Of a stretch of DNA of 64,000 nt, positions 1-8,972 are shown one piece after another. Where the stretch lies: assembly GCF_900188235.1 (NCBI RefSeq), contig NZ_FZNT01000006.1, positions 124,001 to 188,000 of the forward strand. The letters run 5' to 3'. The notes below the pieces were generated by a model. That model did not search any database, was not told where the DNA came from, and saw only the letters and a list, made by a program, of their open reading frames with translations. Source of the stretch: Lutibacter agarilyticus (GTDB taxonomy: Bacteria; Bacteroidota; Bacteroidia; Flavobacteriales; Flavobacteriaceae). Every line of letters begins with the position of its first letter. Position 1 is the stretch's first letter. The translations under genes were made by a program, and so were the position numbers.

Positions 1-893
1 CTTTAGTTCCTTCAAAATGTGTTGTTTTTAAAAATGAATTAGGAACAGCACCAGGTATGTGGTTTCATGAAAATAGTAAAGTAGTAGTTTCACTCGCAGG
101 AGTGCCTTATGAAATGAAAGGACTTATGATAAATAGTGTGCTGCCTAAATTAGTTGAAACGTATCATTTACCTTTTATTGTACATAAAACAATTCAGACT
201 TACGGGATGGGAGAGAGTATGTTGGCTGAAAAAATTGAAGATTGGGAAACTAATTTACCAGAATTTATAAGTTTAGCTTATTTACCATCTTTTGGAAAAG
301 TGAGGTTGCGTTTAACAGCAAAAGGACCTGACAAAGAAATTTTAGAAGAAGCTATTGCTAAAAATGTGGCTATTTTACAGAAACTTATTGGAGATATTAT
401 AGTTGGATATGAAGAAAATGAGAATTTAGAAGCTTTAATAGGGAAATTATTGATTGAAAAAAATAAAACTTTAGCAACCGCTGAAAGTTGTACAGGAGGA
501 AATATTGCCAAAATGATTACTTCAATTCCGGGTTCTTCAAATTATTTTGTTGGTTCGGTGGTAGCATATCAAGCTGCTATAAAAATTAATGAATTAAATG
601 TTGCCGAAGAATTAATCAATAATTATTCGGTTGTAAGTTCACAAGTAGCTGAAGCTATGGTAAAGGGAATTCAGCAAAAATTTAAAACAGACTATGCGAT
701 TGCAACTACCGGTAATGCTGGACCAACAACAGATTTAACAGATAAAACAGTTGGGGTCGTGTATATTGCAATAGCCACACCAATTGGCGTTTTTTCCGAA
801 GAATTTAATTTTGGTAAACCAAGGGAGAAAGTTATTGAACGAACTTCAATAAAGGCTTTAGAATTGTTGAGAAAAGAAATTTTAAAAAACTAG
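1..893 (+). CDS. cinA: CinA family protein, 5' end cut by window edge
   Basis: C-terminal two thirds of a CinA protein; the frame is open from the first bases, so the gene starts before the window. The visible part begins in the molybdopterin-binding-like domain ([11 protein letters not shown], near the left edge) and continues into the C-terminal nicotinamide-mononucleotide deamidase domain, recognised by [11 protein letters not shown] and then [10 protein letters not shown] and ATTGNAGPT. Family members of this two-domain type hydrolyse NMN to nicotinate mononucleotide in pyridine nucleotide salvage, in the cytoplasm; the old competence/damage name is historical. About 280 residues plus a short stretch are visible of some 410-420 usual in Bacteroidota. 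It lies just upstream of the ribosomal protein block, which has its own promoter. Confidence 0.9.
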   Translation, partial: LVPSKCVVFKNELGTAPGMWFHENSKVVVSLAGVPYEMKGLMINSVLPKLVETYHLPFIVHKTIQTYGMGESMLAEKIEDWETNLPEFISLAYLPSFGKVRLRLTAKGPDKEILEEAIAKNVAILQKLIGDIIVGYEENENLEALIGKLLIEKNKTLATAESCTGGNIAKMITSIPGSSNYFVGSVVAYQAAIKINELNVAEELINNYSVVSSQVAEAMVKGIQQKFKTDYAIATTGNAGPTTDLTDKTVGVVYIAIATPIGVFSEEFNFGKPREKVIERTSIKALELLRKEILKN

Positions 894-902
894 TTAAATA
901 AG

Positions 903-934
903 TTTGTTTATTACGTATTAAAAATTTAATTTTG
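903..934 (+). promoter_or_regulatory. Bacteroidota-type promoter for rpmB-rpmG-DUF4295
   Basis: TTTG at 903-906 and TAATTTTG at 927-934, separated by 20 bases, match the sigma-ABfr consensus TTTG-N19-21-TAnnTTTG. It lies between the cinA stop and the rpmB start, giving a leader of about 30 bases. The match is seen directly; use as a promoter is inferred. Confidence 0.7.
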
Positions 935-972
935 CATCTCGTTTTGAGAATACATTAAAAAGGTATAGAATT

Positions 973-1212
973 ATGTCAAGAGTTTGTGAACTTACTGGAA
1001 AAAAAGCAATGGTTGGAAACAATGTTTCTCACGCCATGAATAGAACAAAAAGAAAATTTGACGCTAACTTAATAAAAAAGCGTTTTTATATTCCTGAAGA
1101 AGATAAGTGGGTAACTTTAAGAGTTGCTACATCTGCTTTAAAGAATATTAACAAGAAAGGAATTTCTGCTGTTATTAAAGAAGCAAGAGAAAAAGGTTTT
1201 TTAAAAAAATAA
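973..1212 (+). CDS. rpmB: 50S ribosomal protein L28
   Basis: L28 is a small basic protein of the large ribosomal subunit. The 79 residues open with MSRVCELTGKK, followed by the family signature NNVSHAMNRTKRKF and the WVTLRVATSALKNI segment. Full length for the family. It heads a unit with L33 and a DUF4295 protein, spaced by 12 and 9 bases, in the order found throughout Bacteroidota. There is no Shine-Dalgarno sequence, which is normal in this phylum. Only two cysteine/histidine zinc-ligand candidates are visible, so this may be a zinc-independent form, but that is a weak reading. Confidence 0.97.
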   Translation: MSRVCELTGKKAMVGNNVSHAMNRTKRKFDANLIKKRFYIPEEDKWVTLRVATSALKNINKKGISAVIKEAREKGFLKK

Positions 1213-1224
1213 TTATATTAGGAA

Positions 1225-1410
1225 ATGGCAAAGGCTAAAGGAAATAGAATTCAAGTAATTTTAGAGTGTACAGAGCACAAAGCTTCTGGTAAAGCAGGAA
1301 CTTCTAGATACATTACTACTAAGAATAAGAAGAATACACCTGATAGAATGGAAATTAAAAAATTCAATCCTATCTTGAAAAAAATGACTGTTCATAAAGA
1401 AATTAAATAA
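1225..1410 (+). CDS. rpmG: 50S ribosomal protein L33
   Basis: L33, a large-subunit protein near the E site. The 61 residues carry the family features: an N-terminal strand [11 protein letters not shown], the [21 protein letters not shown] centre, and a [10 protein letters not shown] tail. Only one cysteine is present, so it lacks the two CxxC pairs of zinc-binding L33 and is the zinc-free type. It follows rpmB by 12 bases and precedes the DUF4295 gene by 9, so the three are surely cotranscribed. Confidence 0.97.
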   Translation: MAKAKGNRIQVILECTEHKASGKAGTSRYITTKNKKNTPDRMEIKKFNPILKKMTVHKEIK

Positions 1411-1419
1411 TATAGGACC

Positions 1420-1572
1420 ATGGCAAAGAAATCAGTAGCATCGTTACAAACAGGATCAAAAAGATTAACTAAAGCTATCAAAATGGTAAAGTCTCCAAAA
1501 TCAGGAGCTTATACTTTTGTTGAAGCTATTATGGATCCTACAAATGTAAAAGACTTTTTAAGCAAAAAATAA
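1420..1572 (+). CDS. DUF4295 family small protein
   Basis: A 50-residue, lysine-rich protein (MAKKSVASLQTGSKRLTK...), recognised as the DUF4295 family, which in Bacteroidota sits between rpmG and ftsY. Its size, basic charge and fixed place beside ribosomal protein genes suggest a ribosome-associated role, but no function is established that I can name. The start is the only ATG in frame, 9 bases after the rpmG stop; the reading frame ends in TAA ahead of a strong terminator. Confidence 0.9.
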   Translation: MAKKSVASLQTGSKRLTKAIKMVKSPKSGAYTFVEAIMDPTNVKDFLSKK

Positions 1573-1594
1573 TTTTTTGCTCATAAAAATATTC

Positions 1595-1630
1595 AAGCTA
1601 CTTTCTTTATTGAAAGTAGCTTTTCTTTTT
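1595..1630 (+). terminator. Rho-independent terminator after the rpmB unit
   Basis: An 11-base-pair stem (AAGCTACTTTC and its complement around a six-base loop) followed by a T-rich run. It ends the ribosomal protein unit and separates it from ftsY. Confidence 0.9.
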
Positions 1631-1657
1631 TATATTTACCATACTAATAATTAAAAA

Positions 1658-2611
1658 ATGAGTTTATTTAAAAGAATTTTTTCAAAAGAAAAAAAAGAAA
1701 CATTAGATAAGGGCTTAGAGAAAACAAAATCATCTTTTTTCTCAAAACTTTCTAAAGCAGTTGCAGGTAAAACGAAAGTTGATGATGATGTTCTCGATAA
1801 TTTAGAGGAAGTTTTAGTATCATCAGATGTTGGAGTAGAAACTACTTTAAAAGTAATTGAGCGTATTGAGGAACGTGTTGCTAAAGATAAATACTTAGGA
1901 ACAGAAGAATTAAATTCAATCCTTAGAGAAGAAATAGCAGGACTTTTAGCCGAAACAAATGTTGGAAATGATACTGATTTTTGTATTCCAGCTAATAAGA
2001 AACCTTATGTAATTATGGTGGTTGGTGTCAATGGAGTTGGCAAAACTACAACTATTGGTAAGTTAGCTGCTCAGTTTACAAAAACAGGAAAGAAAGTTGT
2101 ACTAGGTGCAGCCGACACCTTTAGAGCGGCAGCAATTGATCAATTACAAGTGTGGGCAGATAGAGTAGGGGTTCCTATTGTACGACAAGAAATGGGTAGT
2201 GACCCAGCTTCGGTTGCCTACGATACACTAAAATCAGGTGTTGCTCAAGATGCTGATGTTATTATTATTGATACCGCAGGTAGATTACACAACAAGGTGA
2301 ACTTAATGAATGAGCTAACAAAAATAAAACGTGTTATGCAAAAAGTGGTTGCCGATGCTCCACATGATGTGTTGTTAGTTTTAGATGGTTCTACAGGGCA
2401 AAACGCTTTTGAACAAGCTAAACAGTTTACCAAAGCTACGGAAGTTACTTCATTAGCTGTCACAAAACTAGATGGAACAGCAAAAGGTGGCGTTGTGATA
2501 GGAATTTCAGATCAATTTCAAATACCCGTAAAATATATTGGTGTTGGTGAAGGTATTGATGATTTACAAGTTTTTAATAAAATTGAATTTGTTGATTCGT
2601 TCTTCAAATAA
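1658..2611 (+). CDS. ftsY: Signal recognition particle receptor FtsY
   Basis: FtsY is the GTPase receptor that docks ribosome-SRP complexes at the inner membrane for cotranslational insertion. The 317 residues comprise a short lysine-rich N-terminus, the four-helix N domain (about 30-100), and the G domain: P-loop GVNGVGKTTTIGKLA near 123-137, DTFRAAA near 154, DTAGR near 206, and TKLDGTAKGG near 270. It lacks the long acidic A domain of Escherichia coli FtsY, as usual in Bacteroidota. It lies between two strong terminators, so it is probably expressed on its own. Confidence 0.97.
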   Translation: MSLFKRIFSKEKKETLDKGLEKTKSSFFSKLSKAVAGKTKVDDDVLDNLEEVLVSSDVGVETTLKVIERIEERVAKDKYLGTEELNSILREEIAGLLAETNVGNDTDFCIPANKKPYVIMVVGVNGVGKTTTIGKLAAQFTKTGKKVVLGAADTFRAAAIDQLQVWADRVGVPIVRQEMGSDPASVAYDTLKSGVAQDADVIIIDTAGRLHNKVNLMNELTKIKRVMQKVVADAPHDVLLVLDGSTGQNAFEQAKQFTKATEVTSLAVTKLDGTAKGGVVIGISDQFQIPVKYIGVGEGIDDLQVFNKIEFVDSFFK

Positions 2612-2630
2612 AAAATAATCTAAATAATTT

Positions 2631-2676
2631 AAAAGACCTTTTGTATTTTAATATATAAAAGGTCTTTTTTTATATG
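2631..2676 (+). terminator. Rho-independent terminator after ftsY
   Basis: AAAAGACCTTTT pairs with AAAAGGTCTTTT across an AT-rich loop and is followed by a run of T residues. It stands 20 bases after the ftsY stop. Confidence 0.85.
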
Positions 2677-2687
2677 TAGTTAAATAA

Positions 2688-2717
2688 TTGGTTTACAAGT
2701 AAAAAGTAGTATTTTTG
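2688..2717 (+). promoter_or_regulatory. Bacteroidota-type promoter for rimO
   Basis: TTG at 2688-2690 and TATTTTTG at 2710-2717 with exactly 19 bases between them, a textbook TTG-N19-TAnnTTTG promoter. It starts 12 bases after the ftsY terminator and leaves a leader of about 13-15 bases before the rimO ATG. Confidence 0.78.
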
Positions 2718-2736
2718 CGCTCCTTAAATATAGAAG

Positions 2737-4047
2737 ATGAGAACTAAATCTAAGAAAGAAAATAAAATTAATGTAGTTACTTTAGGATGCTCTAAAAACG
2801 TTTACGACAGTGAAGTTTTAATGGGGCAACTAAAAGCAAATGATAAAAATGTAGTGCACGAAGATGAAAACGACGATGGAAACATTGTGGTGATTAATAC
2901 GTGTGGCTTTATTGGTGATGCTAAGGAAGAATCTATCAATACAATTTTACATTATGTAAATAAAAAAGAATTAGGTGAAGTAGATAGAGTGTATGTATCA
3001 GGTTGCTTAAGTGAACGTTATAAACCCGATTTGCAAAAAGAAATTCCTGATGTTGACGAATATTTTGGAACACATGATTTGCCTAATTTATTGAAAGTTT
3101 TAGATGCAGATTACAAACACGAGCTTATAGGAGAGCGTTTAACTACAACGCCTACACATTACGCTTATTTAAAAATTGCAGAAGGTTGTGACAGGCCTTG
3201 TTCTTTTTGTGCAATTCCTTTGATGAGAGGTAAACACGTTTCAACACCTATTGAAGATTTAGTAACTGAAGCTACAAAATTAGCAAAGAAAGGAATTAAA
3301 GAGTTAATTTTAATTGCTCAAGATTTAACCTATTATGGTTTAGATATTTATAAAAAACGTGCGTTGGCCGATTTGTTAAAAGAGTTGGTTAAAATTGATG
3401 GAATTGAATGGATTCGTTTGCATTATGCATTTCCTACAGGATTTCCGCTAGATGTTTTAGAGGTTATTAAAAACGAACCTAAAGTTTGTAATTATTTAGA
3501 TATTCCATTACAACATATCAATGATGAAGTTTTAAAATCTATGAGACGTGGAACTTCGCATGAAAAAACAACAAATTTAATTGCTGAATTTAGAAAATCT
3601 GTTCCAGATATGGCAATTAGAACGACTTTAATTGTTGGATATCCAGGTGAAACTGAAGAAGCTTTTCAAGAATTAAAAGATTGGGTACAAGAAATGCGTT
3701 TTGAGCGTTTAGGTGCTTTTGCGTATTCACACGAAGAAAATACACATGCAGCTAGTTTAGTTGATGATGTTCCTGAAGACGTAAAACAGCAACGTGTAAA
3801 TGATATTATGGATATTCAAAGTCAGATTTCTTTTGAATTGAACCAAGAAAAAGTAGGTAAAACGTTTAAAGTTATTATTGATAGAAAAGACGGTAACGAT
3901 TTTGTTGGAAGAACAGAATTTGATTCTGCCGATGTTGATAATGAAGTTTTAATTGATGCTACAAAACATTACGTTCAAGTTGGTAAGTTTGCCAATATAA
4001 AAATTACTTCAGCAACTGAGTTTGATTTATACGGAGAACCTGTTTAG
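2737..4047 (+). CDS. rimO: Ribosomal protein S12 methylthiotransferase RimO
   Basis: RimO is a radical-SAM enzyme that adds a methylthio group to a conserved aspartate of ribosomal protein S12. The 436 residues show the N-terminal MTTase domain with cluster cysteines near 18, 56 and 90 (TLGCSKN, NTCGFIG, SGCLSE), the radical-SAM CxxxCxxC triad at 151, 155 and 158 (GCDRPCSFC), and a C-terminal TRAM domain. Length and motif spacing fit RimO rather than MiaB, including the long N-terminal VVTLGCSKNVYDSE signature. It has its own promoter and terminator. Confidence 0.96.
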   Translation: MRTKSKKENKINVVTLGCSKNVYDSEVLMGQLKANDKNVVHEDENDDGNIVVINTCGFIGDAKEESINTILHYVNKKELGEVDRVYVSGCLSERYKPDLQKEIPDVDEYFGTHDLPNLLKVLDADYKHELIGERLTTTPTHYAYLKIAEGCDRPCSFCAIPLMRGKHVSTPIEDLVTEATKLAKKGIKELILIAQDLTYYGLDIYKKRALADLLKELVKIDGIEWIRLHYAFPTGFPLDVLEVIKNEPKVCNYLDIPLQHINDEVLKSMRRGTSHEKTTNLIAEFRKSVPDMAIRTTLIVGYPGETEEAFQELKDWVQEMRFERLGAFAYSHEENTHAASLVDDVPEDVKQQRVNDIMDIQSQISFELNQEKVGKTFKVIIDRKDGNDFVGRTEFDSADVDNEVLIDATKHYVQVGKFANIKITSATEFDLYGEPV

Positions 4048-4064
4048 AAATTAGAATTAAGGAT

Positions 4065-4098
4065 ATAAAAAAAGCGAGCTAAGGCTCGCTTTTTTTGT
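4065..4098. terminator. Bidirectional terminator between rimO and the M14 peptidase gene
   Basis: AAAAAAAGCGAGC pairs with GCTCGCTTTTTTT across a short loop. It has an A-run on one side and a T-run on the other, so it can serve rimO from the left and the minus-strand peptidase gene from the right. Confidence 0.9.
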
Positions 4099-4110
4099 TT
4101 ATCTCTAAAT

Positions 4111-6573
4111 TTAATTCAAGAAAACTGCATTCGTAAAAAATAATTTTCCATTTTCCCAAAACGATCTAAATAAAGGATTGTCGGTCATATATATAAGTTT
4201 ACCACGACCTTTATTTTCAATTCCAAAAAGTAAAGAGTTCGAAACATTTTTTAATGCTTTTTCTCCTGCATATCCAGAAATTGGAGTAGTTTCTTTAGGG
4301 AAAAATCCAACATTTACACCTTTTTCTAGTAATTTATAAGCATTTGAGTTTAATTTTAAACTGTAATAATTTTGTTTGTAACCAAATGCTAAAGGGTGAG
4401 TATTATCAATGGTGCTTTTAAAAATAGTTCCCGTAATTTCACCTTCAAAATAACTAGCTTCAAGTTGATTATAAGGTGTTAAATTTTCGGTAATGCTATC
4501 TTTATCAGTGTTGTCTTTTTTACTTTTCAATACAAAACCTTCTTTATCAGCAAAACTTTTTAAGGCACTTCCAATAGCTATTACTGTACCTCCATCAATA
4601 GTGAATTTTGATAGTAATTTTAGGCTTTCTTTGTTTGAACGATAGCCGTCAGGTAAAATTAATACTTGATATTTTGAAAATGTAACCTGATTTAAATCGT
4701 TAGCGTTTATAACATTCAAAGGATACTTTAATTGCGTTTCAAAAAAGTGCCAAATTTCACCAAAACTTAATGATGATGTTCCTTTACCGCCTAAAACAGC
4801 CACTTTTTTAGGTTTAATTAATTTCATATAATCTGAGCCAAAATCGGGTCCGGCATCAGAAAAACCTGTTTCAGTTGTTTGTAGATTTTGAGAATTTGCA
4901 GCGGCTATTTTCAGAACAGTTTCATTAAAATTTTGAAGGTGTTTATTTTCACCCTTCATAATTACTAAGGCTCCTTTATTGAATGCCTTTCCTTCAACAG
5001 TAAAACCTTTTTGACTAAAGCGTACATTAAAACCTTTTTCTAATAAATCACCTAAAAATGCTGCATCTTTAACAGTATTCCAATTGCTTATATAGGCGTA
5101 TATATTTTGATTGCTAGGTGTTGTAAGTGTAATGTTTTGATTCGTTTTTTCTGATTTTTGAAGTGAAACTTCCGAAGAAAATCCTTGTAAACCATAAGCA
5201 AAAGGAATATTCCAAGCGGTAATATCATAAGTAATTGGTGTAGAAAGTTCAGCTTCTAACTCAAACAAAACTTTCACCATTTTTCCTTTTGGCTGATTTG
5301 TTGGTACAATTAAATCATTGTTAGAGATATGAAGCTTACTACTTTTTCCTGTTTCATAATTAAAAGCATTGATGGTTTTTTCCGAAGAAAAATAACTAAT
5401 AATTTCATGTTTATTTAAAAGTTGAACAACAGCATTTATTTTTTTAGAGTTACCCTTTAAAATATAGCTTTTGGTTTTTTGGTTTGTGTTATCAAAGAAT
5501 TTACCAAATTCAGTAATCATTTTCGAAGTATTTTTTGATGCAACTTCAACAGTTGAAAGCCCTGTAGTTGTATGGTGAGCAATTCTATCTTTTAAAGTTA
5601 ACACGGTATTGTTTTCGGTAACAATTCCTAATCCAGCCATTCCGTGACCAGCTTGCTCGTAAGTCATACCAATGGCTCCCATATAAGTTGGGTAGGTATC
5701 TCCATAGCTTGGGTAAAATAAATCGAACGATTCTTTTGTAAAATATCTCCAACCTTTTTTGTCGAAGTATTTGGCATGGTTTTTACCTATTTCAATCTGA
5801 AAATTGCGTTGCCAATCTGTAATTATTTCATGAAAAGGCTCAGCGCCTGGAGCAAAATAATATGGATTGTTAATAAATTGCTCGTGAAAATCTACGTGAA
5901 TATGAGGCATCCAAGCATTGTAAACTTTCAAACGTTGTTGCGTTTCTATTTGAGTTGCCCAAGCCCAATCTCTATTTAAATCGAATAAATAATGGTTTGG
6001 TCTTCCGCCTGGCCAAGGTTCTTGATGCTCAATAACATCTGGATTTGTGTTAAACGGAGCGCTCTTAGTTTGGTTGTACCAGTTTACATAGCGATCTCTT
6101 CCGTCAGGATTCACAGAAGGGTCAATAATAACCAAGGTATTTTTTAACCAATTTTGTTTTTCAGTTATCAATTTATACAAAGTTAGCATGGATGCTTCAG
6201 AACTTGAAGCTTCGTTTCCGTGCACATTATAACTTAACCAAACAATGCCTACTTCTGAAGTTGCTTCACCATTTAAAATACCTGTTCTTTTTAAATTATC
6301 TTTTCTAATTTGTTCTAAATTCTCAATATTTTCTTCCGAAGAAATAAAAGAGATATACAATGGTCGGTGCTCATTAGTTTCTCCGTATTTTTTTAACTCA
6401 GTAGTTTTTGAATGTTCACTTACATATTTAAAATATGCAACAACTTGGTGATTTCTTGTAAATCGTGTTCCTAATTCGTACCCTAAAAATTCTGACGGAG
6501 ATTGAATAGTTTGCGATTTTATTGAGAAGGAAAAGGCAATAATAGCAACTAAAAGTGAGATTGTTTTTTTCAT
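4111..6573 (-). CDS. Secreted M14-family zinc carboxypeptidase with C-terminal GATase-like domain
   Basis: An 820-residue exported peptidase. A signal peptide (MKKTISLLVAIIAFSFSIKSQ) is followed by an M14 domain: zinc-binding HGNE with His118 and Glu121, the DPSVNPDGRDR segment near 151-161, and HVDFHEQ near 226-232 supplying the third zinc ligand. The C-terminal third (from about 590, KKVAVLGGKGTSS and LPDGYRSN) resembles a class I glutamine amidotransferase-like fold, a known pairing in large Bacteroidota M14 proteins. Likely acts in the periplasm or outside the cell on peptides. The substrate is unknown. It stands alone on the minus strand and is divergent from the methyltransferase gene. 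Confidence 0.85.
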   Translation of the reverse strand: MKKTISLLVAIIAFSFSIKSQTIQSPSEFLGYELGTRFTRNHQVVAYFKYVSEHSKTTELKKYGETNEHRPLYISFISSEENIENLEQIRKDNLKRTGILNGEATSEVGIVWLSYNVHGNEASSSEASMLTLYKLITEKQNWLKNTLVIIDPSVNPDGRDRYVNWYNQTKSAPFNTNPDVIEHQEPWPGGRPNHYLFDLNRDWAWATQIETQQRLKVYNAWMPHIHVDFHEQFINNPYYFAPGAEPFHEIITDWQRNFQIEIGKNHAKYFDKKGWRYFTKESFDLFYPSYGDTYPTYMGAIGMTYEQAGHGMAGLGIVTENNTVLTLKDRIAHHTTTGLSTVEVASKNTSKMITEFGKFFDNTNQKTKSYILKGNSKKINAVVQLLNKHEIISYFSSEKTINAFNYETGKSSKLHISNNDLIVPTNQPKGKMVKVLFELEAELSTPITYDITAWNIPFAYGLQGFSSEVSLQKSEKTNQNITLTTPSNQNIYAYISNWNTVKDAAFLGDLLEKGFNVRFSQKGFTVEGKAFNKGALVIMKGENKHLQNFNETVLKIAAANSQNLQTTETGFSDAGPDFGSDYMKLIKPKKVAVLGGKGTSSLSFGEIWHFFETQLKYPLNVINANDLNQVTFSKYQVLILPDGYRSNKESLKLLSKFTIDGGTVIAIGSALKSFADKEGFVLKSKKDNTDKDSITENLTPYNQLEASYFEGEITGTIFKSTIDNTHPLAFGYKQNYYSLKLNSNAYKLLEKGVNVGFFPKETTPISGYAGEKALKNVSNSLLFGIENKGRGKLIYMTDNPLFRSFWENGKLFFTNAVFLN

Positions 6574-6593
6574 TGAAAAATTAATTTAAGGGT

Positions 6594-6601
6594 CAAATGT
6601 A
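6594..6601 (-). promoter_or_regulatory. Candidate -7 element for the M14 peptidase gene
   Basis: On the minus strand this reads TACATTTG, matching TAnnTTTG, 20 bases upstream of the start codon. I see no clear -33 TTTG at the expected distance. Confidence 0.4.
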
Positions 6602-6725
6602 CTTAAATTTTATGTAGGTGATTTTATATAAAAGTGTTTTTTAGTTAAAATAATGTTAGATATATTAGTGTTAACCGACAAACTATTTAAATTTAGTATT
6701 TTTATAAAAATTAAAACCCATTAAA

Positions 6726-7376
6726 ATGAGTAGTAGTATTGAAGAAGATTATGATTTTGAAATGCATTGGACCAATGCTTACAGAAAAACTCCTGTAACC
6801 AGCTTAGGTTGGTATGAAGAAACTCCAACCAAATCATTAGAATTAATAGGTGAATGCAATTTAGCTGAAGATGCATTTATTTTTAACGCAGGAGCAGGAG
6901 CAAGTACTTTAATTGAATGTTTGTTAAATGATGGGTTTACAAATATTGTGGTAAATGATATTTCTGCATCGGCACTGGTTGAACTAAAAAATAGTTTATC
7001 AAAACACAATCATTCAAACGTAGAATTTATTGTTGATGATTTAACAAACCCTTCTTCATTATTAAAACTAAAAAATGTTGATCTTTGGCATGACAGGGCT
7101 GTTTTGCATTTTTTTACTTCTGAAGAGCAACGAATAAATTATTTTAATTTGTTGAAAAAAGCGGTAAAAGTTAGTGGTTTTGTTATTTTAGCTGAATTTA
7201 ATTTAGAAGGAGCTAAAAAATGTTGTGGTTTAGATGTTTTCAATTATAATGAAGTAATGCTTCAAGAGTATTTAGGTGCTGATTTTGAGTTGTTAAAGTC
7301 ATTTAATTATACCTATACACAACCATCAGGAAACACACGAGAATACGTATACACTTTATTTAAAAGAAGCGCATAA
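6726..7376 (+). CDS. Class I SAM-dependent methyltransferase
   Basis: A 216-residue cytoplasmic protein with the class I methyltransferase fold. Motif I is seen as FIFNAGAGAST near 51-61, an acidic residue at the end of strand 2 as IVVNDISA, and the motif IV region as LWHDRAVLHFF. The N-terminus (EMHWTNAYRKTPVTSLGWYEETP) is the pattern of a small-molecule methyltransferase group often called thiopurine or tellurite-resistance-like. The substrate cannot be told. It ends six bases before bshC, so the two are probably cotranscribed, which hints at a thiol-related role but does not show one. Confidence 0.8.
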   Translation: MSSSIEEDYDFEMHWTNAYRKTPVTSLGWYEETPTKSLELIGECNLAEDAFIFNAGAGASTLIECLLNDGFTNIVVNDISASALVELKNSLSKHNHSNVEFIVDDLTNPSSLLKLKNVDLWHDRAVLHFFTSEEQRINYFNLLKKAVKVSGFVILAEFNLEGAKKCCGLDVFNYNEVMLQEYLGADFELLKSFNYTYTQPSGNTREYVYTLFKRSA

Positions 7377-7382
7377 GAATAC

Positions 7383-8972
7383 ATGAAAGTACATAATATT
7401 CCTTTTCAAGAAACAGGTTATTTTTCAAAATTAATGGGAGATTATTTAGATAAGAACCCAAAATTAAGTGATTTTTACAACAATTTTCCAAATTTAAACG
7501 GATTTAAAAATCAGTTAGCATTAAAACAATCGTTTCCAGTAAAAACTAGAAATGTGTTGGTTGATGCGTTAAAAAAGCAATATGTTTCAATAGCAATTTC
7601 AGACGCTACAGCTAAAAATATTGAACAATTACAATTAGAAAACACCTTTACAATAACTACAGGGCATCAGTTAAATATATTTACGGGTCCGTTGTATTTT
7701 TTATATAAAATTGTTTCAACCATAAATTTAACAACGCAGTTAAAAAAGCAATTTCCTAATAGCAATTTTGTACCTGTATATTGGATGGCTACGGAAGATC
7801 ACGATTTTGAAGAAATAAATTATTTTAATTTCAAAGGAAAAAAAATAGCTTGGGAACAAGAGAGTAGTGGTGCTGTTGGGAGATTAAAAACAACCGATTT
7901 TGATACAGTTTTTAAAAACTTTTCACAAAAGTTAGGCAATTCTAACAACGAAAAATATATCAAAGATTTATTTCAGAAAGCATACATTTCACATAACAAT
8001 TTAACCGAAGCTACACGCTATTTGGTAAATGAACTTTTTGGAAGTTATGGTCTGGTAATTATTGATGGTGATGATAGTACATTAAAAAATGAATTTTCAC
8101 CCATTGTAAAAGATGAATTATTACATAAAACTTCGTTTAAAAATGTTTCATTAACCAATCAAAAATTAGGTGAAAATTATAATATTCAAGTAAATCCAAG
8201 AGAAATAAACTTATTTTATTTAAACAATGAACTAAGAGAACGTATTATTTTTGAAAATAATGTATTTAAAATTAACAATACTTCTATTGTTTTTTCTGAA
8301 GAAGAAATTCTTGCTGAACTAAAAACTCACCCTGAACGATTTAGTCCAAATGTAATTATGAGGCCGTTATACCAAGAAACCATTTTACCGAATCTTTGTT
8401 ATATTGGTGGCGGTGGAGAAATAGCATATTGGTTTCAGTTAAAAAACTATTTTGAAGCTGTAAAAACTCCATTTCCAATTTTATTGTTACGTAATTCTGT
8501 TTTATTAGCTTCTGATAAACAGTTACTTAAAATGGGAAAGTTAAATATTTCGCTTCAAGAAATATTTTGCAAGCAAGAAGATCTAATTACCAAAAAAGTA
8601 AAAGAACTTTCAAAATTTTCGATAGATTTTTCGCAACAAAAAATATTTTTACAAGAACAGTTTAAAGGTTTAAAAGAACTTTCACTGCAAACTGATGCTT
8701 CTTTTTTAGGAGCTGTAAATGCGCAAGAGAAAAAGCAATTAAACGGATTGGCTAATTTAGAAAAAAGACTATTAAAAGCTCAAAAACGAAAATTAGCAGA
8801 CCAAGTAACCAGAATTAAATTCATTCAAAATGAATTATTTCCAAACCAAAGTTTAGAAGAACGAACACGAAATTTTTCAGAAGTTTATTTAAATTTAGGA
8901 ACCAATTTAATTCCGATGTTAATTGAAGCTTTAGATCCGTTAAAATTAGAATTTACGATTCTTGAATATTAG
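7383..8972 (+). CDS. bshC: Bacillithiol biosynthesis cysteine-adding enzyme BshC
   Basis: BshC joins cysteine to glucosaminyl-malate in the last step of bacillithiol synthesis. The 529 residues match the family in length and in TGHQLNIFTGPLYFLYK (about 93-109), VYWMATEDHDFEEI (about 140-153), RPLYQETILPNLCYIGGGGEIAYWFQ (about 322-347, only the key blocks noted) and a C-terminal coiled coil. The first ATG after the methyltransferase stop gives the usual MKVHNIPFQETG start. BshA and BshB are not in this window. The 3' end overlaps the end of the convergent next gene by 20 bases. Confidence 0.95.
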   Translation: MKVHNIPFQETGYFSKLMGDYLDKNPKLSDFYNNFPNLNGFKNQLALKQSFPVKTRNVLVDALKKQYVSIAISDATAKNIEQLQLENTFTITTGHQLNIFTGPLYFLYKIVSTINLTTQLKKQFPNSNFVPVYWMATEDHDFEEINYFNFKGKKIAWEQESSGAVGRLKTTDFDTVFKNFSQKLGNSNNEKYIKDLFQKAYISHNNLTEATRYLVNELFGSYGLVIIDGDDSTLKNEFSPIVKDELLHKTSFKNVSLTNQKLGENYNIQVNPREINLFYLNNELRERIIFENNVFKINNTSIVFSEEEILAELKTHPERFSPNVIMRPLYQETILPNLCYIGGGGEIAYWFQLKNYFEAVKTPFPILLLRNSVLLASDKQLLKMGKLNISLQEIFCKQEDLITKKVKELSKFSIDFSQQKIFLQEQFKGLKELSLQTDASFLGAVNAQEKKQLNGLANLEKRLLKAQKRKLADQVTRIKFIQNELFPNQSLEERTRNFSEVYLNLGTNLIPMLIEALDPLKLEFTILEY

